Shown: positions 17,522-25,517 of the stretch, piece by piece
Layout: each line of letters starts with the position of its first letter
Position numbering within the stretch: position 1 is the first letter of the stretch
Assembly (NCBI GenBank): GCA_963832245.1
Contig: CAWHTG010000004.1
Span: 682,001 to 746,000, forward strand
Source of the DNA: JABDBE01 sp963832245
Lineage (GTDB): Bacteria; Acidobacteriota; Terriglobia; Terriglobales; Acidobacteriaceae
Reading direction: 5' to 3'
Length of the DNA: 64,000 nucleotides
Notes under the pieces: model-generated
The model's input: the letters and a program-made list of their open reading frames with translations, nothing else
The model's database searches: none
Told to the model about the DNA's origin: nothing
Position numbers and translations under genes: made by a program

Positions 17522-17953
17522 ATGCCGAAGACTACACCAGAACAAAACAAGGCCCTCGTCTTGGAAGCGTTCGACACACTCTTTAACAAGCGCGATTATG
17601 CGGCCGCAGAACGACTCTGGTCGCCGGACTACATCCAGCACAGCGATCATATCGCACCTGGCCGCGACGGTCTGTTCAATCTCATCAAGAGCCTTCCGCC
17701 AACGTTGAAGTACGAACCGGGAGCGATCGTGGCAGAGGGAGACATCGTGATCGTCCACGGGCGGTTTAGCGGTTTCGGTGCTCCCGTGAATTGGATTGCC
17801 GTAGATATTGTGCGTATTCACAACGGAGCCCTCGTCGAGCATTGGGACGTCATTCAGGATGAGGCCACGGAAGAGCAGTCGAAAAGTGGCGCGCCCATGT
17901 TCGGATCTACATTCCCGAACTACGCTGGAAAAAGAACAAGTCTCGACGGGTAG
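17522..17953 (+). CDS. NTF2-fold (SnoaL/ester-cyclase-like) protein
   Basis: 143 residues: VLEAFDTLFNKRDYAAAERLWSPDYIQHSDH, then a GRDGLFNLIKSLP helix, VHGRFSG strand and EHWDVIQDEAT tail. This is the pattern of SnoaL-like polyketide cyclases and steroid isomerase-like proteins. ATG 17522 is preferred because AAAGGA lies upstream, while ATG 17507 abuts the stop of DUF427. Role unknown. Confidence 0.8.
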   Translation: MPKTTPEQNKALVLEAFDTLFNKRDYAAAERLWSPDYIQHSDHIAPGRDGLFNLIKSLPPTLKYEPGAIVAEGDIVIVHGRFSGFGAPVNWIAVDIVRIHNGALVEHWDVIQDEATEEQSKSGAPMFGSTFPNYAGKRTSLDG

Positions 17954-17961
17954 GTTGACGA

Positions 17962-18417
17962 ATGACGACAGCCCATAATCAAGGCGCCCCTTGCCTCGAA
18001 CTGGAGCGCTCTTTGCCAAGCGAAGTGGCCGCGATTTCCCCCTTCGTGGATAGGCTCATGGTGCTGTTCAGGAAGTGCGGCTGTGTTTCTCAGGGCGAGA
18101 GCGACGTGGAGATCGCATTGCGCGAAGCCCTAGCAAACGCGATCATTCACGGAAATCATGAGAATCCCCGAAAACACGTCTATGTTCGATGCCGCTGTAA
18201 ACCTGATGAAGTCTCAATCGCGGTAAAGGACGAAGGACGTGGATTTGAGCTGAATAAGATAGCGGACCCTACTGCTCCCGAAAATACCGGAGCCGTTCAT
18301 GGTCGTGGGATTTACCTGATGAAAGCGCTGATGGATGAAGTGCGCTTCGAAGAAGGTGGAGTTGTCGTTCGTATGCGAAAGAGCACCGGCAAGCTCCCGG
18401 CCAACGATGCACAGTAG
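17962..18417 (+). CDS. Anti-sigma-factor-like serine kinase (RsbW/HATPase_c)
   Basis: 151 residues with a GHKL ATPase fold. The N-box ALREALANAIIHGNH, the G1 box VKDEGRGF and the G2 box HGRGIYLMKALMDEV are all intact. In the RsbW/SpoIIAB family the enzyme binds or phosphorylates partner regulators. No cognate anti-anti-sigma (STAS) gene or sigma factor is adjacent, so the partner must be elsewhere. It lies 8 bp after the NTF2-fold gene and 73 bp before zwf. Confidence 0.82.
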   Translation: MTTAHNQGAPCLELERSLPSEVAAISPFVDRLMVLFRKCGCVSQGESDVEIALREALANAIIHGNHENPRKHVYVRCRCKPDEVSIAVKDEGRGFELNKIADPTAPENTGAVHGRGIYLMKALMDEVRFEEGGVVVRMRKSTGKLPANDAQ

Positions 18418-18490
18418 AACTCGCCGGAGTAGGTCAGTTTCCGATAAGGATTCGAAATCGATATCGAGAGCATCTATAGAGAGAAGATTT

Positions 18491-20044
18491 ATGTCTGCGA
18501 TTATCCAGGCCAGTCCCGTCGAGAGGTTGTCGCAAGAACCACTGCCAACCGGAGATTCGTGTGTCCTAGTCATTTTTGGGGCGTCGGGCGATTTGACGAA
18601 GCGGAAGCTGATCCCGGGCCTCTACAACCTGGCATGTGAGGGCTGCATGAACCCGCAGTTTGAAGTTCTCGGGATCGGCCGCACGCCGATGAGTTCTGAA
18701 GAGTTTCGCAAGAAGAACGGGGAGGCAGCCGCCAAGTCGAAAGACACACGCGACTTCAGCGAGTCAGGATGGGAGGACTTTGAACAGCGGCTGCACTACA
18801 TGGTAGGTGACATCAACGATCCGAATTTCTATCCCCGTTTACGCGATCGCCTGCAGGCGATGGAGAAGAATGGTTCGAGCCCGAATCATTTGTTCTATGT
18901 GTCGACGCCCGCATCAGTGGCGGGACCCATCATTGAAGGTTTGGGAGCAGTAGGACTGAACCGCCGTGACCACGGGTGGACGAGAATTGTTCTGGAAAAG
19001 CCATTCGGGCAGGACTTGGCATCGGCGAACGTGCTGAATGACGTGGTGCACGGAGTATTCGACGAGAGAGCGGTATACCGGATTGACCACTATCTTGGTA
19101 AAGAGACAGTGCAGAACATCCTCGTCTTCCGCTTCAGCAACTCGCTGTTCGAACCGGTGTGGAACCGGAACTACATCGACTATGTAGAGATCACCGCTGC
19201 TGAAACGGTGGGAGTCGAAAATCGCGCGGCGTTCTATGAAGAGACCGGCGCCCTGCGCGATATGGTGGCGAACCATCTGCTTCAGTTGCTGGCGTTGACT
19301 GCGATGGAGCCGCCGATAGCATTCGATGCCGACTCGGTGCGTGAGCAAAAGGTGCAGGTATTTCGATCCATTCGGCCTATGAATGTGGAGGATGTCGCAC
19401 GATTCACCGTTCGAGGGCAGTATGGTTCCGGCGTGATTGACGGGAAACCGGTATTGGGCTATCGGCAAGAATCAGGCGTGAATCCCAACTCCACAACCGA
19501 GACCTACGCAGCCGTAAAGTTTCAGATTGAGAACTGGCGTTGGGCGGGAGTTCCTTTCTACATCCAGACGGGGAAGCGTCTTGCCCGAAATCTGACCGAG
19601 ATCCGCATTCATCTCAAACCGACGCCACAGGCATTGTTTGCGAGCACGACGTCGGGTATTGATCCGAATGTCATCACAATTAGCATTCAGCCGGACGAGG
19701 GAATCTCGATCGCGTTCGACGCGAAGCGACCGGGAACTCAGGTGCGAACGGTGACGGTTCAGGCTAACTTCTCGTATCAAGCGAGCTTTGGCTCGAAGGG
19801 GCCGGTTGCGTACGAAACTCTGCTGCTCGACTCGATGCGTGGCGATGCAACGCTATTTACGCGCCGAGACGAAGTAGAGGCGGAGTGGCGCATTATCACG
19901 CCCATTGAAGAAGCGTGGGCGCACTTGCCGGTGCCCGCCTTCCCCAACTATGCCGCGGGTAGCGAAGGACCACGAAAAAGCACTAGCGTCAACCGGGACT
20001 ACGCAACTTCGTTTCCCACAACCCGACAAATATCCTTCGATTAA
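18491..20044 (+). CDS. zwf: Glucose-6-phosphate 1-dehydrogenase
   Basis: 517 residues, full length for G6PDH; oxidises glucose-6-phosphate to 6-phosphogluconolactone with NADP(+). The dinucleotide motif GASGDLTKRKL (about residues 30-40), the active-site RIDHYLGKE (about 197-205) and the C-terminal IQPDEGI segment are present. The start is ATG 18491. It could supply NADPH for the many reductases nearby. Its stop overlaps the end of the convergent tetR gene by 4 bp. Confidence 0.93.
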   Translation: MSAIIQASPVERLSQEPLPTGDSCVLVIFGASGDLTKRKLIPGLYNLACEGCMNPQFEVLGIGRTPMSSEEFRKKNGEAAAKSKDTRDFSESGWEDFEQRLHYMVGDINDPNFYPRLRDRLQAMEKNGSSPNHLFYVSTPASVAGPIIEGLGAVGLNRRDHGWTRIVLEKPFGQDLASANVLNDVVHGVFDERAVYRIDHYLGKETVQNILVFRFSNSLFEPVWNRNYIDYVEITAAETVGVENRAAFYEETGALRDMVANHLLQLLALTAMEPPIAFDADSVREQKVQVFRSIRPMNVEDVARFTVRGQYGSGVIDGKPVLGYRQESGVNPNSTTETYAAVKFQIENWRWAGVPFYIQTGKRLARNLTEIRIHLKPTPQALFASTTSGIDPNVITISIQPDEGISIAFDAKRPGTQVRTVTVQANFSYQASFGSKGPVAYETLLLDSMRGDATLFTRRDEVEAEWRIITPIEEAWAHLPVPAFPNYAAGSEGPRKSTSVNRDYATSFPTTRQISFD

Positions 20045-20595
20045 AGACTGCGAATGGCTGTCATAAAGGTTTCGATCTTGCGGGTCGACAAGGCTTTGCT
20101 GGATTTGAGATTGCGCTCAATGCATAGTCCCGAGAAGAAGGACAGCACCATCTCCGCAACTGCAGAAGGAGCCATACAGGGCTTTTCCGCCTCGATATTC
20201 AACGCAAGCAGGCGTTCCAATAGCGCCCGATTCTCCGTCACGACCCCATAAGCCTCATCCGGAAGGATAGCGAACTCTCGCATCGAGTTGATGGAAAAAC
20301 ACCCCTGTTGTTCCCCCTTGTTGAGGGGGCCATTCTTCAGAAAAGTTTCGACATTCTTCCAGCCGAGTGGCTCCTTGGTGAGAAGTCCCCTCCTTCCCTG
20401 GCTTTCAAGGTAGTGCCGCAGGCACGCCACAAAAAGATCTTCCTTGTCACGGAACTCGGTGTACAGCCCTGACTTGTTCACACCCGTGGCTCGTTCCAGT
20501 TCCTGAAGGCTCGTGTCCGCAAACCCGTGCTTCCAGAAGACGGGCATTGCCTTTTCCAGCACTTCCTCACGGCTGAAGCCTTTCGGGCGTCCCAT
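20041..20595 (-). CDS. TetR family transcriptional regulator
   Basis: 184 residues. The DNA-binding part begins GRPKGFSREEVLEKAMPVFW with HTH TSLQELERATGVNKSGLYTEFRDKEDLF. The C-terminal domain includes QQGCFSINSMREFA, typical of the AcrR-like subgroup with C-terminal TetR_C domain. CGGAGAAT precedes the ATG. Two copies of AACT-N5-GTTCAA upstream are good candidates for its operator. No intact divergent gene follows, so the original target may have been lost. Confidence 0.85.
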   Translation of the reverse strand: MGRPKGFSREEVLEKAMPVFWKHGFADTSLQELERATGVNKSGLYTEFRDKEDLFVACLRHYLESQGRRGLLTKEPLGWKNVETFLKNGPLNKGEQQGCFSINSMREFAILPDEAYGVVTENRALLERLLALNIEAEKPCMAPSAVAEMVLSFFSGLCIERNLKSSKALSTRKIETFMTAIRSL

Positions 20596-20615
20596 ACATC
20601 TATTCTCCGATAAAA

Positions 20616-20684
20616 AACTAAATAGTTCAATATCTCTGCATCCTCGCTGCGTATCGGTCCATCATATAGAACTGAGCGGTTCAA
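20616..20684. promoter_or_regulatory. Two TetR operator candidates (AACT-N5-GTTCAA)
   Basis: AACTAAATAGTTCAA (20616-20630) and AACTGAGCGGTTCAA (20670-20684) align exactly in 10 fixed positions, 54 bp apart, upstream of the leftward tetR gene. A third half-site CGGTTCAA lies at 20741-20748. The arms are inverted (GAAC/GTTC), as for TetR dimers. Confidence 0.5.
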
Positions 20685-20763
20685 AACAGCTTCCGACCAG
20701 GCAGGGTTGTGGCCAACTGATCAGGGGTGATTTGTTCGAACGGTTCAAAGACAGAAAGATCAA

Positions 20764-20910
20764 TGGCAGGACAGAACAGAATGGCACAGCATTGTGGCCT
20801 GGCAGCGGCTGGCGGAGATTGTAGGGGAGCACGTCCGCAAAGGAACGAAGGTCTACGTTGAAGGAAAGCTCCAGACCACAAGTTGGCAAGACCGGCAGCC
20901 GCGTCCTACT
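20764..20910 (+). pseudogene. Fragment of single-stranded DNA-binding protein (SSB)
   Basis: One frame reads RTEWHSIVAWQRLAEIVGEH, then KGTKVYVEGKLQTTSWQD, the central OB-fold strands of bacterial SSB. The first 55 or so residues and the C-terminal tail are missing, and the frame runs into unrelated sequence after about 20905. Plasmids and integrative elements often carry their own ssb, so this fragment may mark the left part of the element that follows. Confidence 0.75.
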
Positions 20911-21130
20911 CACCCCCATCCCCACGCGGTGCGCGCCTGTCCCGCCGCTCTCGGAACGACATTTCTCGTTGGGATTCTCAGCTAGAGGATGCTAGGAGGC
21001 ACCCTGCACGAGGAAACGTCAAATGCTAGGTGCTAACATGTCTTGCAGCAGATCGCCGCTTGCATTGCGAATGAGCGTCGAAGCGCCCCGAAGCAGGTAA
21101 CTGAACAAGTCTGAGAAAGAGCAAAGCACA

Positions 21131-21793
21131 ATGTCTGCTCCCAAACTCGATGTTCTCTCCCACGCGCAACGACGACTTTGGACGGATCTGCGCGACACGC
21201 CTCGGGATTTTGTTCTCTATGGAGGTACCGCACTGGCATTGCGATTGGGCCACAGAACTTCGGAAGACTTCGACTTCTTCTCGAATCGTCCATTTTCGCC
21301 GGACCTCTTATTGAAGACGATTGGCTTTATGAAGGATGCGGAAATTCGCCAGATTGAAGAGAACACCTTGACGGCCATTGTCGAGCGGTCTGGGCCCGTC
21401 AAGGTGTCATTCTTTGGTGGCTTGAAGCTGAACCGGGTGCATGACCCTGATGTCATGCCAGACAATGGAATCAAGGTGGCGTCCCTGCTCGACATCGCCG
21501 CGACGAAACTCGCGACGATTCAACAGCGCGCACAGGCTAGAGATTACGAGGATATTCTAGCGCTCACTAGCGCTGGCATAACTCTTTCAGAAATGCTTGC
21601 GGCGGCCGAGGCCGTTTACGGGCTAACATTCAACGGAAGTCTGAGCCTGAAGGCACTCACGTTTTTCGGCGACGGCGATCTGCCGACACTGAGTCCCGCG
21701 AGCCAGTCAAAGCTGGGCAGATTGGCCAGCGGCCTCAATCTGCAAGAGATCCAGCCGATGCAGGCTCGTAGCGGCATTACGGGGACTCTCTGA
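21131..21793 (+). CDS. AbiEii/AbiGii-type nucleotidyltransferase (toxin-like)
   Basis: 220 residues. LYGGTALALRLGHRTSEDFDFFS carries the GG and DxD nucleotidyltransferase signature, and DIAATKLATIQQRAQARDYEDI is the conserved basic helix of the AbiEii family. In type IV systems such enzymes are toxins paired with AbiEi. Here no AbiEi-like winged-helix gene precedes it; a 92-residue protein follows 2 bp later. The ATG follows GAAAGAG. Confidence 0.8.
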   Translation: MSAPKLDVLSHAQRRLWTDLRDTPRDFVLYGGTALALRLGHRTSEDFDFFSNRPFSPDLLLKTIGFMKDAEIRQIEENTLTAIVERSGPVKVSFFGGLKLNRVHDPDVMPDNGIKVASLLDIAATKLATIQQRAQARDYEDILALTSAGITLSEMLAAAEAVYGLTFNGSLSLKALTFFGDGDLPTLSPASQSKLGRLASGLNLQEIQPMQARSGITGTL

Positions 21794-21795
21794 AC

Positions 21796-22074
21796 ATGAA
21801 TTCGGATCTTCAGGAGATAGCAAGACGAGTCGTATGGTTCAAGCGACCGGACGATACTTTGAAAGACACGAAGCTCTTCCTCACGCACTTAATGACCTAC
21901 GGCACCCTCCGCGAGATTCGGACAGTGCTTCGTTACTTTTCTGAGGAAGACTTTGAGGCAGCCCTAAACGATCCGTATCCTGGAATCTTCGATCGACGCT
22001 CTTGGACGTACTGGAACCTTCGCTATCATCACGAACCGGTTCCGCCCCTTCCAAGAAGAAGGATTGTCCTGTAG
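21796..22074 (+). CDS. Small partner protein of the AbiEii-type gene (hypothetical)
   Basis: 92 residues: RRVVWFKRPDDTLKDTKLFL, MTYGTLREIRTVLRYFSEED and GIFDRRSWTYWNLRYH. I recognise the pattern as the small protein often encoded beside AbiEii-like nucleotidyltransferases, but its function is not known to me. It starts 2 bp after the nucleotidyltransferase stop, so they are co-translated. It may be an antitoxin or an accessory subunit. Confidence 0.7.
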   Translation: MNSDLQEIARRVVWFKRPDDTLKDTKLFLTHLMTYGTLREIRTVLRYFSEEDFEAALNDPYPGIFDRRSWTYWNLRYHHEPVPPLPRRRIVL

Positions 22075-22138
22075 GAGTTCTCGCCTTCCTGCCATGACCT
22101 AAGCAAGAGAGAGATGCCCGAAGCATAGGGTACCCTAT

Positions 22139-22273
22139 TCGCTTCGCCGCAATCTCAAAACGAACGAGATCGCGATTGCCTGCCCACTATGCGACGTAGA
22201 GGCAGCTGGTGGCACCGAGGAAGACGTGCAAAGAGCGGCCGAGAGAGTCGCCAAACCCGATGCAGATGAATAG
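22139..22273 (+). other. Short coding-like remnant
   Basis: One frame reads RRNLKTNEIAIACPLCDVEA then GTEEDVQRAAERVAKPDADE before a stop at about 22271-22273. It has a CPLC pair but no good start. It may be the tail of a lost plasmid-type gene. No family recognised. Confidence 0.3.
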
Positions 22274-22366
22274 CACCAGCGCACGCTCAGGACACTACGC
22301 GCTAATTCAAGCAATTCATCATTTCCCGCAAACTCAAGCTCATTCTGTTTTAAGGAGAGACTCAGC

Positions 22367-22672
22367 ATGTTCGTCGAACTCATGCCGCTACTCAAAGACC
22401 GCACGCTCTTGCTTACCATCGCCCGATTCGGCGAGAAAGTGAAGGTGAACGTCATTCCTGCCAAGGCAAAGGAAGGTGAAGACCAAGCTCTAACGACTCC
22501 CCTAAGCTACGCGGCTTCGCCGGAGGAGTTGGACGCGGAACTTGGCAAACACATTGCCAGCTATGTTGACACTCATGTCGCGCTCGGCAGCACTTTGGCC
22601 GAAGCAAAGGCTGAGATGGACGCGGCGGCGATCCCTCGGACGGTTCACTCATTCCACCAACGCGAAGATTGA
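22367..22672 (+). pseudogene. PRTRC system protein E, C-terminally truncated
   Basis: The first 88 residues (MFVELMPLLKDRTLLLTIAR, KVNVIPAKAKEGEDQALTTP, ELDAELGKHIASYVDTH, TLAEAKAEMDAAA) match PRTRC protein E, part of a conserved plasmid/ICE gene set of unknown function. Homology stops at about 22629; the last 14 codons are the antisense of an aldo/keto reductase gene. A strong AAGGAGAG precedes the ATG. The truncation coincides with the break of the convergent reductase gene. Confidence 0.8.
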
Positions 22673-23060
22673 CGACGTCGAGCGCGTCCATGCCGAGATT
22701 TCTCAGGTTGTCATGAACGCCGTCGATCAGCTCCTGTCGGGAGAGAGCATGAAGCCAGGACTTATCCGAACCTCGGCGAGCGCCCACTTTGGTGACGATG
22801 ACCAGACCATCCTTATAAGGATGGAGCGCGCGCTTGATCAGTTGATTCGTGACATGCGGACCGTAGAAGTCGCTGGTATCGATGTGGTTTACGCCCGACT
22901 CGATCGCCTCCCTCAGTACAGCAATCGCTGTGTCAACATCACGGGGCGGTCCCCAGACCGCCGGCCCAGCGAGTTGCATGGCGCCGTAGCCAATTCGGTT
23001 CAAAGTCATCGATGTGCCAGGCAGAGTGAAGTTGCCAGCCAGATCAGTCTGTTCAATCAT
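22630..23060 (-). pseudogene. Aldo/keto reductase, C-terminally truncated
   Basis: Leftward from 23060: LNRIGYGAMQLAGP, DTAIAVLREAIESGVNHIDTSDFYGP with the catalytic Asp and Tyr, LVIVTKVGARR with the catalytic Lys, and DALDVVNLRVGG. This is the first half of a normal AKR. Similarity ends at PSEGS (22629-22637), and the frame then reads antisense through the PRTRC-E gene. The second half with the NADPH site is absent, so no activity is expected. GGAGG lies before its ATG. Confidence 0.85.
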
Positions 23061-23116
23061 TTCGTTCCTCCATTTCCATACTTTCTGGAACTGTTCGCTG
23101 TTTGCAGTGAAGAGAA

Positions 23117-24109
23117 CTAAAAAGATTCCCCCACCAGCTCTTCACTCTTCTTCCAGAGCGCCTCGGCATTATTTGCATCCAGCGCATAACCACGTACGCC
23201 TTCGCTGATGGCGGTGATGGTCACGTCGTCCGCCACGATTTGGCCGACATGGCAGTTCTCGCAATATCGCCCACCGATTTCGTCAGCTGGGGCGACCACA
23301 CCAGCCCACACCGATGTTGCAGCTCCCTGCGGGATGGTCTTGAACTGGAAGGGCGCCTTACCCTGTGCGGCGAGTTGCTGATTGATCTCTTGGACGATTT
23401 TTTCGAGGCGGCTCGAATCGATGTGGCGATCCAGTTCCGTTCGAATGCCTCCTGGATGTACAGCTGCGGCCCGCACACTCTGGCCCCGGTGCTGTTTGTC
23501 GAAGGCAACGGCGAAGAGGATGTTCGCCGTTTTGGATCGGCCATATGCAACAAACGGATCATAGGGAGTGTGCTCGAAACTTGGGTCCTCAAGATCAACG
23601 TTCGAGTAGCGATGCCCCGAAGACGACAGATTGATAAGCCGCCCACCGGCGCGAATGAGACGCGCAACACGGTTGACCAGGACGAAGTGGCCTAAATGAT
23701 TGGTGCCAAACTGAGTCTCAAAGCCATCAGCCGTGTGGCCAAATGGTGTGGCCATCACGCCCGCATTGGCGATTACCACATCGAAGGGTTCCCCTTTTGC
23801 CAGCAGTTCATCAGCGCAAGCACGCACACTCTTAAGGCTGGCAAGATCGAGCCCAACCAGCTCGAAGCTGCCACCATTGTCCGCGGCATCCTTTCGCACC
23901 TGCGCAGTCGCGTTTTCAGCTTTGGCCATATCCCTTGCTGCGCCCACAACGTGCGCGCCATGTGCCGCCAGCGACCGCGCCGTTTCCACACCGAGGCCGG
24001 CCGAAACACCGGTTACGAGAATTCGTTTGCCCTTCAGATTCACCCCGGACAAAACGTCGTCTGTGGTCGAAGTTGCTCCAAATGAGTTTGTCTCAACTAT
24101 GTTTGTCAT
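23117..24109 (-). CDS. SDR family oxidoreductase (retinol-dehydrogenase/WWOX-like)
   Basis: 330 residues, longer than classical SDRs. TGVSAGLG, IANAGVMATPFG, FGTNHLGHF and catalytic YGRSK are present, a pattern typical of the RDH/protochlorophyllide-reductase-like group. A C-terminal CENCHV motif may bind metal or be redox-active. AGGAGG precedes the ATG at 24109. It lies between an AKR fragment and an extended SDR, all leftward and probably one TetR-controlled unit. Confidence 0.86.
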   Translation of the reverse strand: MTNIVETNSFGATSTTDDVLSGVNLKGKRILVTGVSAGLGVETARSLAAHGAHVVGAARDMAKAENATAQVRKDAADNGGSFELVGLDLASLKSVRACADELLAKGEPFDVVIANAGVMATPFGHTADGFETQFGTNHLGHFVLVNRVARLIRAGGRLINLSSSGHRYSNVDLEDPSFEHTPYDPFVAYGRSKTANILFAVAFDKQHRGQSVRAAAVHPGGIRTELDRHIDSSRLEKIVQEINQQLAAQGKAPFQFKTIPQGAATSVWAGVVAPADEIGGRYCENCHVGQIVADDVTITAISEGVRGYALDANNAEALWKKSEELVGESF

Positions 24110-24126
24110 TCCCTACCTCCTAGTAC

Positions 24127-25080
24127 TCAAAAGTTCGAAGTGGCTGTCAATGGATGGGGTCCCGCGCTAACCGTGCAGGGTTCGGCGTAAGCAGTCTGTG
24201 CGAAATAGTGCGGCGCATCCAGATCCGCAATAAGCCCCGGCTGAACCGGCCGCCATCCCAGTCGTTCCTGCGTTTGCGCACTGGAAGCAGGACAGTCGGT
24301 GCCAAAGAATCGACCGATCCATCCGAAGTGGTCGGCTGCCTCTTCCCTGGACTTGGAAACTACCGGCAGATTCAGTCGCCGGCCAATTACCTCAGCAATA
24401 TCACGAATGGGCACGCCCTCATCGCCAATTCCGTGATAGCTGGCTCCGGCAGAACCCTTTTCGAGCACGAGTCGGTAGAGGCGTGCCGCATCAAGACGGT
24501 GTACAGCCGGCCAGCGGCTGTTCCCGTCGCCGATATATGCCGAGACATCTTTTTCCCGAGCGATGCCGACCAGCCGCGGAACGAAGCCGTGATCCCCATC
24601 GCCATGTACCGAGGGTGGCAGGCGCACGATCGACGCCTTCACGTCGCGCGAGGCCGCGGCCAACGCCGCGTCTTCCGACTTCCGGGGAAAATCGGGAACT
24701 GTTTTGTCGTCTTCCAGCGCGAGTGCGCCTCGGCGCTCGAGAAGCAATGTACCCGAGGTCACCACTAAGGGGCGATCCGAGCCCACAAGCGCGGCCCCAA
24801 GCACCTCGATGGCACGCCGATCTTTCTCGGCGGCAGGTAAGTAATTCGCGAAGTCGTGGATGAATGCGGTGTGGATCACGCCATCCGCAGCGGCCGCTCC
24901 GCTGCGCAGACTGTCGAGATCTTCGAGCGAACCGCGGTGCACCTGAGCTCCCGCCGCGCTCAAAGACCTGGCCGACGCCTCGGAGCGGGCCAGTCCGACA
25001 ACCTGATGTCCTGCGCCAATCAGTTCCGCGACAACAGCCGACCCAATAAAACCGGTAGCTCCTGTAACAAAAACACGCAT
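24127..25080 (-). CDS. Extended/atypical SDR (NAD-dependent epimerase-like)
   Basis: 317 residues with GATGFIGSAV at the N-terminus, a GLARSE segment that would contact the cofactor ribose, and a C-terminal domain including YHGIGDEGVPIRDIAEVIG. It resembles the SDR_a4/YwnB-like NAD(P)-binding group. The start at 25080 follows GGAGGAAAAGG; the upstream ATG has none. It lies 13 bp after the small hypothetical gene, in one unit. Confidence 0.85.
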   Translation of the reverse strand: MRVFVTGATGFIGSAVVAELIGAGHQVVGLARSEASARSLSAAGAQVHRGSLEDLDSLRSGAAAADGVIHTAFIHDFANYLPAAEKDRRAIEVLGAALVGSDRPLVVTSGTLLLERRGALALEDDKTVPDFPRKSEDAALAAASRDVKASIVRLPPSVHGDGDHGFVPRLVGIAREKDVSAYIGDGNSRWPAVHRLDAARLYRLVLEKGSAGASYHGIGDEGVPIRDIAEVIGRRLNLPVVSKSREEAADHFGWIGRFFGTDCPASSAQTQERLGWRPVQPGLIADLDAPHYFAQTAYAEPCTVSAGPHPLTATSNF

Positions 25081-25093
25081 ATTCCTTTTCCTC

Positions 25094-25381
25094 CTAAGCA
25101 ATCTGTGGTTCAGTCGTGAGAGACGAGGGGCTCACTCGACCTGCGAGCCGCGTCGAGGCCTTGGCGGTGATCGATCGCCATTCACGAATGGAAGCGGGCA
25201 GGCGTTCGGTCCTATTCAGTTCCTGCAGCCAGTCTTCAGCTGAGAGCTCCCTCTCTTCTGGCCCGAATAACTGAGTGACAGCGTTCAAGAATGCCGCCAA
25301 CTCCCGCTCTGCCATCGTCATGAAGTCGGCACAACTCGGATCGGAAATCTTTGACCGCGTATAAGGTGCGATTGGATTCAT
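25094..25381 (-). CDS. Small hypothetical protein in the TetR-controlled unit
   Basis: 95 residues, beginning MNPIAPYTRSKISDPSCADF and including AFLNAVTQLFGPEERELSAEDWLQEL. Helical; no known domain recognised. GTGAGGAAT precedes ATG 25381. It is the first gene of the leftward unit and faces the divergent tetR over two operator-like palindromes. Such small proteins are often found beside SDRs of this type. Function unknown. Confidence 0.55.
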   Translation of the reverse strand: MNPIAPYTRSKISDPSCADFMTMAERELAAFLNAVTQLFGPEERELSAEDWLQELNRTERLPASIREWRSITAKASTRLAGRVSPSSLTTEPQIA

Positions 25382-25447
25382 ATTCCTCACTTCTCGAAGC
25401 CGGAAAAACCGAAAATGGCGGTTGACAGGCCGCCGAGTTCCGATTAC

Positions 25448-25503
25448 AACCGGAGAGTGTCTCCGCATTACTAAGATAAGATAACCGGAGGAGGTCTCCG
25501 GTT
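25448..25503. promoter_or_regulatory. Paired TetR operators (AACCGGAG-N5-CTCCGGTT)
   Basis: Site 2 (25483-25503) has perfect 8-bp arms AACCGGAG and CTCCGGTT around GAGGT. Site 1 (25448-25468) has AACCGGAG, AGTGT, then CTCCGCAT, which keeps the inner five bases of the right arm. The centres are 35 bp apart. They lie between the divergent tetR and the hypothetical-SDR-SDR-AKR unit, as expected for dual repression. Confidence 0.65.
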
Positions 25504-25517
25504 GAAACTTTTTTGAC

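Noticed and set aside
20054..20251. Small plus-strand frame opposite tetR
   Set aside because: Antisense shadow of the TetR C-terminal domain.
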